Of a stretch of DNA of 64,000 bases, positions 26,534 through 33,968 are shown one piece after another. Below the pieces are notes generated by a model. That model saw nothing but the letters and a program-made list of their open reading frames with translations, made no database searches and was not told where the DNA came from. Source of the stretch: Gilvimarinus sp. DA14 (GTDB lineage Bacteria; Pseudomonadota; Gammaproteobacteria; Pseudomonadales; Cellvibrionaceae); the NCBI RefSeq assembly GCF_024204685.1, contig NZ_CP100350.1:3808501-3872500 (forward strand), written 5' to 3'. Position numbers and translations under genes: made by a program. Within the stretch, counting starts at the first letter, position 1, and each line of letters opens with the position of its first letter.

Positions 26534-27403
26534 TTAATGGGTTTTGCGGCATACCCACACAGATAGCGCGATAACAGCGCCGCCTATTAACAGTCGCCCC
26601 CACTCGGCGTCGCGGCTCCAGAACATCACATTGACGAGAATGCCCGCCGGTATTAACAAATTGTTCATGGTTGCGAGCTGGCCGGTATTGACGCGCTTAC
26701 TGGCCATGGCCCAGGCCAAGTAACCAAAACCCGAGGCCCCCAGCCCCAGCCAAATCAGCACCGACCATTGAATGGCGGTAGTGGGCACCAGACTCCAATC
26801 GGTAAACAGCAGCGTGCCCAGCCCCGATACCAAAGTCGCGCCCAGGAAAAAGCAGGCAAAGGTTTGTACCTGAGCCCTGCTACTGCCAAGCTCTAAGCGC
26901 TTATAGCCAACCTGACCTGCGGCAAAGCACAGGTTGGCGGCCTGAATCAGTAAAAAGCCTGTGATAGCATCGGCGCTGATATCTTCGTAGCGAATAATAG
27001 CGGCACCGGCAACCGCCAGCGCCGAGCCCACCCACCAGCGAAAAGGTAGATGCTGCCGACGCAAAATCAGCTCATCGATTAAGGTAATCCACAGCGGTGT
27101 AAAAATTGTGAACAGCAATACCTCGGCGACGCTGATATAGCTAAAGGCATGGTAGAGAAACTGATAGGTAACCCCCACTTGCAAAGCGCCGATAGCGGTT
27201 AAGGCCAACAGGGTTTTAGGGGGCACTTGTGCCGGGCGAAAAAAGGGCAGAAAAATTGCCAGAGCCAGCGAGACACGAATCAGCACGGCCAAATAACTGT
27301 CAACATGGCCGCTCAGGTAAACGCCTATAAGGGAAAAGCTAAACGCCCAAATTACAGTGACCAGGCACAATACGACAATAGCGGGAAATTGTTTAAACAG
27401 CAT
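26534..27403 (-). CDS. EamA/DMT-superfamily inner-membrane transporter
   Basis: A 289-residue protein with about ten hydrophobic helices arranged as two EamA repeats. The first repeat begins VTVIWAFSFSLIGVYLSG. FTIFTPLWITLIDELILRRQ closes it, and GLGASGFGYLAWAMASKRVNTGQL marks the second. Members export or import metabolites such as amino acids. No substrate can be inferred. The ribosome site before the ATG is weak. It is convergent with btuF and divergent from the DUF3565 gene. Confidence 0.82.
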   Translation of the reverse strand: MLFKQFPAIVVLCLVTVIWAFSFSLIGVYLSGHVDSYLAVLIRVSLALAIFLPFFRPAQVPPKTLLALTAIGALQVGVTYQFLYHAFSYISVAEVLLFTIFTPLWITLIDELILRRQHLPFRWWVGSALAVAGAAIIRYEDISADAITGFLLIQAANLCFAAGQVGYKRLELGSSRAQVQTFACFFLGATLVSGLGTLLFTDWSLVPTTAIQWSVLIWLGLGASGFGYLAWAMASKRVNTGQLATMNNLLIPAGILVNVMFWSRDAEWGRLLIGGAVIALSVWVCRKTH

Positions 27404-27459
27404 TTAAGGTATTCAGGCTATAGTGGGGCGCGCAGTTTAACACAGCGGGGATTTGGAGC

Positions 27460-27699
27460 ATGCAACAGCCTATTGTCGGATATCACAAAGACGATGAAGA
27501 CCACTGGGTGGCCGAGCTGGCCTGTGGCCACAATCAACATGTACGCCACAATCCGCCTTGGGTGGTGAGGGACTGGGTAACCACGCCGATGGGGCGCGCC
27601 GCGATGTTAGGGCATAAGCTTGAATGCAAACTGTGTGACGATACGCGGCGGGGGCAAAATCGGCCGCCCGCCGCTGAAGGCTTAGACTCTCTGCAGTGA
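27460..27699 (+). CDS. DUF3565 small Cys/His protein
   Basis: A 79-residue soluble protein. The pattern YHKDDEDHWVAELACGHNQH, then RHNPPW and later LECKLCDD, is that of the DUF3565 family. Its one CGH and one CxxC element probably bind zinc. Function is unknown. Its last 18 bases overlap the 3' end of the convergent Roadblock gene. Confidence 0.75.
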   Translation: MQQPIVGYHKDDEDHWVAELACGHNQHVRHNPPWVVRDWVTTPMGRAAMLGHKLECKLCDDTRRGQNRPPAAEGLDSLQ

Positions 27700-28044
27700 T
27701 TTTTCCAGGTCGGCGGTTTTGCGCCGTGCCAGTGCCAAGTTGGAGGTTTTTCGATCTAACACCAGATAAATAAACAGCCCCTCGTTGGATGTGCTGGGGC
27801 GAATAATATGCAGCTGGTTTTCGAGAGTAATCAAAATATCCTCAATGCCGCCTTCAATGCCGAGGCTTTTCATGGTTTTCATTTTTGCTTTAACCACCTC
27901 ACTGTTGCCCGCCGCTGCGAGTTCGAGATCAACCCCGGAGCCTTCGGACGCTAATAGCATACCGGTAGTGAAATCGACAATGGCACAACCCAGTGCGCCA
28001 TCAATTTCCATCAAACCCTGGGTGGTTTCTTTTAAGTTGCTCAT
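27682..28044 (-). CDS. Roadblock/LC7-domain protein (second of the operon)
   Basis: A 120-residue single-domain protein with the Roadblock/LC7 fold: an N-terminal helix (LKETTQGLMEIDGALGCAIVD), a beta hairpin, a long helix (AAAGNSEVVKAKMKTMKSL) and a final strand pair (DILITLENQLHIIRP, LFIYLVLDRKTSNLALARRK). Bacterial members such as MglB regulate or scaffold Ras-like GTPases. It follows another Roadblock gene by 29 bases, and the two could form a heterodimer acting on the GTPase upstream. Confidence 0.75.
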   Translation of the reverse strand: MSNLKETTQGLMEIDGALGCAIVDFTTGMLLASEGSGVDLELAAAGNSEVVKAKMKTMKSLGIEGGIEDILITLENQLHIIRPSTSNEGLFIYLVLDRKTSNLALARRKTADLEKSLQRV

Positions 28045-28073
28045 CGTTATCTCCTGTGTATGAACAATACTGC

Positions 28074-28487
28074 CTATACCGAGGCAATCGCGGGTGAAGT
28101 TGAATGTTCGTGAAGCTCTTTGGCTAGGCGAGTAATCAGAAGCCGCAGACTGGCGATATTCAGTGTTTGCGCGGCGGACATGACCAGTACAAAGTTTTTG
28201 CCGCTCAGCTCAAGGTCGACAAACGCCACATTGCCTTGCTGCGCTTCGATAAAAGTAACCTTAAAGTTTTTACCCAAAATCTGGCGGGTGACGGCGTTGC
28301 TAACCGAGTGTAAGGTGCTGGCGGCAGCGGCGAGGTTATCCTGCTCTATTGGTACGGCCGCACAATTGTTCGTATAGACGGGAAATCCGTCTGTAGTGGC
28401 CAAAGAAATGACTTCTATAGCCTCGTTATCCGCGTAACGATTTATCAGTTGGATGGCTCGCTCTTTTAACGCGTCGTCAAATGGCAT
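28074..28487 (-). CDS. Roadblock/LC7-domain protein (first of the operon)
   Basis: A 137-residue protein of Roadblock/LC7 type, clearly diverged from its neighbour. It begins with an amphipathic helix ([17 protein letters not shown]), then [17 protein letters not shown] (the usual first hairpin), a central helix ([20 protein letters not shown]) and strands ending [18 protein letters not shown]. The start overlaps the end of the GTPase gene by 11 bases, so the two are translationally coupled, as expected for a GTPase and its partner. Confidence 0.75.
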   Translation of the reverse strand: MPFDDALKERAIQLINRYADNEAIEVISLATTDGFPVYTNNCAAVPIEQDNLAAAASTLHSVSNAVTRQILGKNFKVTFIEAQQGNVAFVDLELSGKNFVLVMSAAQTLNIASLRLLITRLAKELHEHSTSPAIASV

Positions 28488-29055
28488 CTTGTTGCTCCTC
28501 TGGGTAGAGGTTATTGTTCGCTTGGTTTATCGAATCAAACAGCTGCAGTAAGCTCAGCGATGATTCGACGTCGCGTGCGTCCAAACACACGACGGGCGCG
28601 GTCAGGTTAAATTCGTTTAGCGCAAATTGGAGAATGTCGAGAAACAGGTCCAGCTGCTCGTCGTCTTCGGCCTGGTCGCCGTGCGTTAAGCCGACCACCA
28701 AGGGCACCTCCGATTGCGCCGGCTGAAAATGATCGAGAATATCGGCGATGGAGTTGACGTTCAGTTCGTCGTTGTATTTGACCAGTAACAGCAGGCCCCA
28801 TAGCTCTTTGTTTACCATGTCCCACAGCATGCTAAAGCGCTTTTGTCCGGGCAAACCGTAAAGGCCCAGCGCAATGTCTTCGCCGAGCGAGAGGCGTCCA
28901 TAATCTATGCCCACGGTGGTGAACTCCTTGCCTATGTCCACAGTGGATTTGGCCTCGGTCATAAAAGGTGATATTTCGCTGATGGTATGAATCAGCTGTG
29001 TTTTACCCGCGCCAACTTCGCCCACGATAGCCAGCTTTTTATAGATTTTAGTCAT
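28477..29055 (-). CDS. Ras-like small GTPase (MglA-type superfamily)
   Basis: A 192-residue cytoplasmic GTPase. The P-loop is [15 protein letters not shown] with Lys18. A switch I Thr may be in [14 protein letters not shown]. The switch II region reads [17 protein letters not shown], which has LPGQ where eukaryotic Ras has DxxGQ. This PGQ form is usual among prokaryotic Ras-like proteins. The guanine-specificity position reads LTHGDQ rather than NKxD. The gene overlaps the BLUF-fold gene upstream (4 bases) and a Roadblock gene downstream (11 bases). It is probably a molecular switch; its output is unknown. Confidence 0.8.
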   Translation of the reverse strand: MTKIYKKLAIVGEVGAGKTQLIHTISEISPFMTEAKSTVDIGKEFTTVGIDYGRLSLGEDIALGLYGLPGQKRFSMLWDMVNKELWGLLLLVKYNDELNVNSIADILDHFQPAQSEVPLVVGLTHGDQAEDDEQLDLFLDILQFALNEFNLTAPVVCLDARDVESSLSLLQLFDSINQANNNLYPEEQQDAI

Positions 29056-29852
29056 TGGTGGCTTCCCCCTTTGGCGCGATGTTGCGAGATAAACTGGCGC
29101 AACGCCTGGCTGAAGGAGTGACTGCTTTTGGGAGCCTCAGGCTTGCTGGCGGTTTTCAGTCGGTGTGGTTCACCCGGGGACTTTTGCTGGGTCACTTGTA
29201 GCGCATTGATTTTGTGCAGTTGCAATAAGCGCCTGTCTAGCTCATCGTTCTGCGCGAATATCTGTAGCTCTTTGAGGCGGTCGTAGGCCACCGTTTTATG
29301 AATCAGTAGAGGGCATATTTTCATCAGTCCAGCATCCATTCTCAGGGCCGTGGGGCGCGGCCAGGACTTCATCGACAGTAAGGTATTGCTAAAGCTGGGC
29401 GGGGTGTCAGAGAACTTTTCGTTTTGCTCTGTGTTATCCCGGGCAATGAGTTTTTCGTAGCGAATTTTGTCTAGGGTGGAGGAGAGCCGGAGGTTTGGTT
29501 GTAACAGCCGATTAATTTTGTCCAAATACTCACTGTGGGCGGCGCTGGTGTCGTGAATGAGTTTTAGATTCCAGCGCGTAAACTTTAAGGTGGTAATTTC
29601 CTGGTTGGCAATGACACTGATTTGGGTCAGGCGCGGATCGCGATTGGTGCGGTAGATTACCTGGGCTAACTCATTGCCATCACCTTCAAAAATTTGCAGC
29701 AGGGTATCCTGGTACACCAGAAAAATACCCACAATCGCATGCTCTTTGTTATAGCGCCGAGCACTGTCGAATATCTGGTACACCTGTTCGGAATAACTGA
29801 TGACCTTCTCGGGCGATAAGATACTGCTTAAACAAGCAATGCGTTTTGCCAA
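29052..29852 (-). CDS. BLUF-fold protein with degenerate photosite and long C-terminal region
   Basis: A 266-residue protein. Residues 3-100 match the BLUF flavin domain: [52 protein letters not shown] and [10 protein letters not shown]. Against AppA the conserved Asn (Asn35), Gln (Gln53) and Trp (Trp94) are present with exact spacing from Gln onward. The essential Tyr is Leu8 and the Met is Leu96. It is therefore unlikely to have the normal blue-light photocycle. Residues 100-266 are unrecognised, ending in a Lys/Ser-rich tail. The start is TTG at 29852, supported by AAGGA eight bases upstream. It is the first gene of the operon with the GTPase and Roadblock genes. Confidence 0.72.
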   Translation of the reverse strand: MAKRIACLSSILSPEKVISYSEQVYQIFDSARRYNKEHAIVGIFLVYQDTLLQIFEGDGNELAQVIYRTNRDPRLTQISVIANQEITTLKFTRWNLKLIHDTSAAHSEYLDKINRLLQPNLRLSSTLDKIRYEKLIARDNTEQNEKFSDTPPSFSNTLLSMKSWPRPTALRMDAGLMKICPLLIHKTVAYDRLKELQIFAQNDELDRRLLQLHKINALQVTQQKSPGEPHRLKTASKPEAPKSSHSFSQALRQFISQHRAKGGSHQ

Positions 29853-29855
29853 AAC

Positions 29856-29909
29856 AAGATTCCTTCTAATGGATATCCGTCTAATAATTTATGCGGCAGT
29901 AGGAATCTT
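29856..29909 (-). promoter_or_regulatory. Inverted repeat covering the ribosome site of the BLUF operon
   Basis: In transcript direction AAGATTCCT (29909-29901) is perfectly complementary to AGGAATCTT (29864-29856), 36 bases apart. The second arm contains most of the AAGGA ribosome site used by the TTG start at 29852. Pairing could hide the site and control translation of the operon. Confidence 0.4.
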
Positions 29910-30021
29910 AGTAGAGTTATAACAGCTAACAACAAGGAATTTATTCTAATTTTAAATAAAAAGAGAGAGGTTGTTAAAAAAGACTTTTATCGAAGGCGGG
30001 AATGTGGTTATAGGCGTCAGG

Positions 30022-30050
30022 TTGCCGCCCGTAAAATGTACGGGCGGCAA
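30022..30050. terminator. Terminator hairpin after glk
   Basis: A perfect 12-bp stem (TTGCCGCCCGTA / TACGGGCGGCAA) with a 5-nt loop, just beyond the glk stop codon. On the plus strand it is followed by TTTT; on the glk strand the tail is weak. It separates glk from the BLUF operon promoter. Confidence 0.65.
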
Positions 30051-30056
30051 TTTTGC

Positions 30057-31037
30057 TTAAGATTGCAGCGCTTGGGTGGTATCCACCAACCAGGCGGCGG
30101 CGCCAATTAGAGCCGCTTTATCATTGGTAACCATACGCACGGGAATATCTTCAACGTAGCCGCGCATAACGCCTTTGTTTAAATAGCGTTTAATAAAATC
30201 CGTTTGCGGCAGATAGTGAGCAATTTTAGGAACAATACCACCGCCTAAGTAAATGCCACCCATGGCGCCCCAGCTTAAGGCTTTATCGCCGGCCACCGAG
30301 CCTAAGATAGCGCAGAAGGTTTGTACCGCTTCTTCGCACAGTGCTTCTTTATGTTTGATGCCGCGCTCGCTGACATCGGCAGGGGACAAGTCTTCCGCGT
30401 CTACCCCTTTAAGGGCGGCCAAGGATTTATAAATAGAAACCAAACCCTGACCTGACAGCATATGCTCAATGGAAACATGCGGATGATGTTTGCGCATTTG
30501 CTGCAAAATACCTATTTCGGTATCGGTGGTGGGTGCAAAGCTGCAGTGGCCGCCCTCGGTGGGAATGATTTTCCAGCCGGTGGAGATCGGGGCCAAGAGC
30601 GCTGCGCCAAAACCGGTGCCGGGGCCCATAACGCCGATGGGGGCGTAGGGGTTGGCATCGGTGCAATACAGGCTAGCCGTATCGCCTTTTTGTAAATGCG
30701 GCACGGCGTAGGCGAGGGCAGAGAAGTCGTTGATTACATCCAGCGCCTGCATGTTCAGCTCATCGCGCAGACGCGAAATAGAAAACTCCCAGTTCAGGTT
30801 GGTGACTTTTACATGGCCGTCTTGAATCGGCCCCGCGATGGCCAGGCAGGCAAACTTGGGCATGGCTACGCCAGCTTGCTTAACGTAATCGCGAATCATG
30901 TCGGCGAGAGTTTCGTAGTTGGCGCTCGGCAGGCTGATTTGCTGCTCGGCGTTGTAGCCTTTGTTATGACTACAGGCATTAACCAGACCGAAGCGGCCAT
31001 TGGTGCCGCCGATATCGGCAACCAGAATAATACTCAT
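30057..31037 (-). CDS. glk: Glucokinase
   Basis: A 326-residue bacterial glucokinase (Glk family, not ROK) that phosphorylates glucose with ATP. It begins IILVADIGGTNGRFGLV, the phosphate-binding loop. Other signatures are FACLAIAGPIQDGHVKVTNLNW, DVINDFSALAYAVP with the catalytic Asp, and VMGPGTGFGAALL followed by IPTEGGHCSFAP. A GAGGAGA ribosome site precedes the ATG. It is divergent from the GH3 beta-glucosidase. The two share a regulatory region and together turn cello-oligosaccharides into glucose-6-phosphate. Confidence 0.95.
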   Translation of the reverse strand: MSIILVADIGGTNGRFGLVNACSHNKGYNAEQQISLPSANYETLADMIRDYVKQAGVAMPKFACLAIAGPIQDGHVKVTNLNWEFSISRLRDELNMQALDVINDFSALAYAVPHLQKGDTASLYCTDANPYAPIGVMGPGTGFGAALLAPISTGWKIIPTEGGHCSFAPTTDTEIGILQQMRKHHPHVSIEHMLSGQGLVSIYKSLAALKGVDAEDLSPADVSERGIKHKEALCEEAVQTFCAILGSVAGDKALSWGAMGGIYLGGGIVPKIAHYLPQTDFIKRYLNKGVMRGYVEDIPVRMVTNDKAALIGAAAWLVDTTQALQS

Positions 31038-31111
31038 GGGGTGATTCTCCTCGCGCAGACGTGATTGTTTTATCTTACTTATCAGACGGACAAATGCCCA
31101 GAGGGGGCCAT

Positions 31112-31121
31112 GTTATCGATA
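31112..31121 (-). promoter_or_regulatory. TATCGATAAC motif between glk and GH3
   Basis: The minus strand reads TATCGATAAC. The identical 10-mer occurs twice upstream of the LPMO gene (53482 and 53556). It may be a shared binding site for a carbohydrate regulator. Confidence 0.35.
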
Positions 31122-31134
31122 TAAATTTGTGCGC

Positions 31135-31163
31135 AGTCTAGTTTGAATTGACAGCGCTGTCAA
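31135..31163 (-). promoter_or_regulatory. Candidate glk promoter
   Basis: On the minus strand TTGACA (31163-31158), a 17-nt spacer and TAGACT (31140-31135). The -35 lies inside the palindromic operator, so a bound repressor would block polymerase. Confidence 0.45.
31148..31163. promoter_or_regulatory. LacI-family-type operator
   Basis: TTGACAGCGCTGTCAA is a perfect 16-nt palindrome with the central CG of LacI-family operators (pattern TGNNANCGNTNNCA). It lies between the divergent glk and GH3 genes and overlaps the likely glk -35 element. No lacI-family gene is in the window. Confidence 0.7.
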
Positions 31164-31288
31164 TAATGGTGTAGTTTGCGCCGCAATTCGCTATGCTAGT
31201 GCGCCTAATATAAGGCGTCTGCCCATAAAAATGCCCAACATAAAAATAGCGACGACAAAACCCTGACAGATACCTTCGGAGGTAAATT

Positions 31289-33751
31289 GTGCCTTGGCCC
31301 AAAGTCACCAGTGTGGTTGCGCCCGACCCCGCTATAGAAGAAAAAGTTGAAGCAATACTCGCGCAAATGAGCGTAGAGGAAAAAGTTGGGCAAATGATTC
31401 AGCCCGAAATCAAGCAGGTAACCCCGCAAGATATTAAAGACTTTCACATCGGCTCGGTACTGAACGGTGGTGGCTCTGTGCCCAACAACGACCGTTACGC
31501 CAAAGCCTCGGACTGGGTTGCCCTGGCCGACAGCTTTTTTGATGCCGCCGCCGATTGCTCTGACGGCAAGGTGTACGTTCCTATGATGTGGGGCACAGAT
31601 GCGGTACACGGCGTGGGCAATGTAGTCGGTGCGACCTTGTTTCCCCACAATATCGCTCTGGGGGCGACGGGTAATCCAGAATTAATTCGCCAAATTGGTG
31701 AAGTAACCGCGCGCGAAATTGCCGCTATTGGTATCGACTGGGATTTCTCGCCCACCGTTGCCGTGGTGCGCGACGACCGCTGGGGGCGCACTTACGAATC
31801 CTACTCGGAAGATCCGAAAATCGTTTACGACTATGCCGCCAAAATGGTTGAGGGCTTGCAGGGGGCGGGCGATGGCGATGAGTTTTTAAACACCGAGCAT
31901 GTGATTGCCACGGCCAAGCACTTTATCGGCGACGGCGGCACCATCAACGGCATTGACCGCGGCGACTGTGTGGATGATGAGCAAGTGCTGTGCGACATTC
32001 ACGGCGCCGGTTACATCAGCGCTATTGAGGCGGGCGTGCAAAGTGTAATGGCCTCATTCAACAGCTGGCACGGTGAAAAGCTGCACGGTCACAAGCATCT
32101 GTTAACCACTGTACTCAAAGACACCATGGGCTTTGATGGTCTGGTGGTGGGCGACTGGAACGGCCACGGCTTTATTGAGGGCGCCAGCGTGCTGGATTGC
32201 CCCCAGGCCATTAATGCCGGGCTGGACATTTTTATGGTGCCGGACCCGGACTGGAAAACGTTGTTCAATAACACGGTGGAGCAAATTAACAGCGGTGTGA
32301 TTCCTATGGAGCGCGCCGACGATGCAGTGCGTCGTATTTTACGCGTGAAACTGCGGGCCGGTTTGTTCGAGCGTGAAAAGCCTTCCAAACGCCCATTGGC
32401 CGGTCGCGATGAGATTATTGGCTCTCCCGAGCACCGCGCCGTGGCCCGTCAGGCGGTGCGTGAATCTTTGGTGATGCTAAAAAACAAAAATCAGTTGTTA
32501 CCGCTTAACCCCAAACAAAAAATACTGGTGGCCGGCGACGGCGCCGACAATTTATCCAAACAGGCCGGTGGCTGGTCGGTTACCTGGCAGGGTACAGGCA
32601 CCACCCGTAAAGACTTTCCCGGCGCCAGCAGCGTGCTGGACGGCATTCGCGATGCCGTAACCAGCGCTGGCGGCAATGTGGAATTTAATCAAGACGGCGC
32701 TTACAGCGAAAAGCCCGACGTCGCCATTGTGGTATGGGGCGAGTCGCCCTATGCCGAAATGCAGGGCGATGTACAGAACTTGTTGTACAAAGAATCAGCC
32801 GGCCGCGATTGGGCGCTGTTGCAAAAGCTAAAAGCCGAGGGTATTCCGGTAGTCTCATTGTTTATCACCGGGCGGCCTTTATGGATAAACCGCGAGCTGA
32901 ATGCCTCCGATGCCTTTGTGGTGATTTGGCAGCCGGGCACCGAAGGCGCCGGTGTTGGCGATGTGCTTTTTACCACGGCAAGTGGCGACATCGCGCACCC
33001 GATAAAAGGCAAGCTGACTTTCTCCTGGCCGCGCACGCCAGATCAGGGCCCGCTAAATGTGGGCGATGCCGACTATGACCCGCTGTTCCCCTACGGTTTT
33101 GGTCTGACTTACGGTGAGGCAGACACCCTTGGCGACGATTTGCCCGAGGAATATGACGCGAGCTTTGAAGCCAGCGATGAAATGCCCGTATTTAATCGGC
33201 GCCCCATGGAGCCCTTTGGCATCATCCTGGAAGGCTGCAAAAACGACCGAGTAGCTTTAACGGGCAACGCCGCGGAAACCACCAGCGTTAGTGTGAGTTG
33301 CGTAGACCGCGAGGTGCAGGAAGACGCCCGCCGTGTGCTCTGGAATGGCGCGGGCGAGGGGTTTGTCGCCCTGTCGACCCGCGACCGCCAGGTAATGGTG
33401 GATTACCTCGAAAACGACGGCGCGCTGGTGTTCGAGGTAAAAGTCGATAGCGCCCCCACCGCACCGGTTACATTGCGCTTAGGCTGTGGCCCCAATAGCA
33501 ACTCAGACCTGGATATCACCGAAACGGTTAAAAACCTTGTGGACCAAGGCTGGGCAAGGGTGACGGTACCCCTGCACCTGTTCCCCGATGTAGGCTCGGA
33601 CTTTGGCTTGGTGCTGCCGCCGGAAGAGTTTTTCTACCGTGTTCTGGAGCCTTTTACTCTGGTTACCAGCGGCGAGTTGGATTTGCGCTTTTCCTTTGTC
33701 GAGGTGCAAAAACATAAGGCCGGTAAAGCGATACAGGTAAGCGCTTGTTAA
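31289..33751 (+). CDS. GH3 family beta-glucosidase, apparently cytoplasmic
   Basis: An 820-residue glycoside hydrolase that removes glucose from the non-reducing end of beta-gluco-oligosaccharides. The GTG start is fixed by GGAGG seven bases upstream and an in-frame stop just before it, so there is no signal peptide. The GH3 N-terminal barrel has IGTDAVHG-like MMWGTDAVHGVGN, GIDWDFSPTVAV, ATAKHFIGDGGT and the nucleophile loop LVVGDWNGHGF with Asp289. The C-terminal sandwich starts VRESLVMLKNKNQLLPL and includes VVWGESPYAEMQGD. A further C-terminal domain after about residue 630 resembles the ExoP-type extension. It is divergent from glk. Confidence 0.9.
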   Translation: MPWPKVTSVVAPDPAIEEKVEAILAQMSVEEKVGQMIQPEIKQVTPQDIKDFHIGSVLNGGGSVPNNDRYAKASDWVALADSFFDAAADCSDGKVYVPMMWGTDAVHGVGNVVGATLFPHNIALGATGNPELIRQIGEVTAREIAAIGIDWDFSPTVAVVRDDRWGRTYESYSEDPKIVYDYAAKMVEGLQGAGDGDEFLNTEHVIATAKHFIGDGGTINGIDRGDCVDDEQVLCDIHGAGYISAIEAGVQSVMASFNSWHGEKLHGHKHLLTTVLKDTMGFDGLVVGDWNGHGFIEGASVLDCPQAINAGLDIFMVPDPDWKTLFNNTVEQINSGVIPMERADDAVRRILRVKLRAGLFEREKPSKRPLAGRDEIIGSPEHRAVARQAVRESLVMLKNKNQLLPLNPKQKILVAGDGADNLSKQAGGWSVTWQGTGTTRKDFPGASSVLDGIRDAVTSAGGNVEFNQDGAYSEKPDVAIVVWGESPYAEMQGDVQNLLYKESAGRDWALLQKLKAEGIPVVSLFITGRPLWINRELNASDAFVVIWQPGTEGAGVGDVLFTTASGDIAHPIKGKLTFSWPRTPDQGPLNVGDADYDPLFPYGFGLTYGEADTLGDDLPEEYDASFEASDEMPVFNRRPMEPFGIILEGCKNDRVALTGNAAETTSVSVSCVDREVQEDARRVLWNGAGEGFVALSTRDRQVMVDYLENDGALVFEVKVDSAPTAPVTLRLGCGPNSNSDLDITETVKNLVDQGWARVTVPLHLFPDVGSDFGLVLPPEEFFYRVLEPFTLVTSGELDLRFSFVEVQKHKAGKAIQVSAC

Positions 33752-33776
33752 CCTTCTGCCATTAACTTGGCTCGAG

Positions 33777-33804
33777 AAGCCCGCTCTTGCGAAAGAGCGG
33801 GCTT
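33777..33804 (+). terminator. Hairpin after GH3 gene
   Basis: A perfect 12-bp stem (AAGCCCGCTCTT / AAGAGCGGGCTT) with a GCGA tetraloop, 26 bases after the stop. The stable tetraloop and location suggest a terminator, although the T run is poor. Confidence 0.65.
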
Positions 33805-33968
33805 GATTAACCCCCACAAATGACTACCATAGCGGCCTTACGGAAGTAGGCGCCCAGAGAATCTCTGCGAACTTTTGTCGTCCACGCGTGTCATACGCGC
33901 GTTACGGATCTCCCTGTGCACGGGAGGACAAAAAATAAGCGCCAGACGCAGCGCAAGCGAAAAATACT

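Noticed and set aside
29553-29852. A working blue-light photoreceptor
   Set aside because: The essential tyrosine is replaced by leucine and the methionine by leucine, so I call it only a BLUF fold.
31205-31648. A minus-strand frame of 147 codons over the GH3 5' end
   Set aside because: It covers the ribosome site and the coding start of the GH3 gene and shows no protein features.
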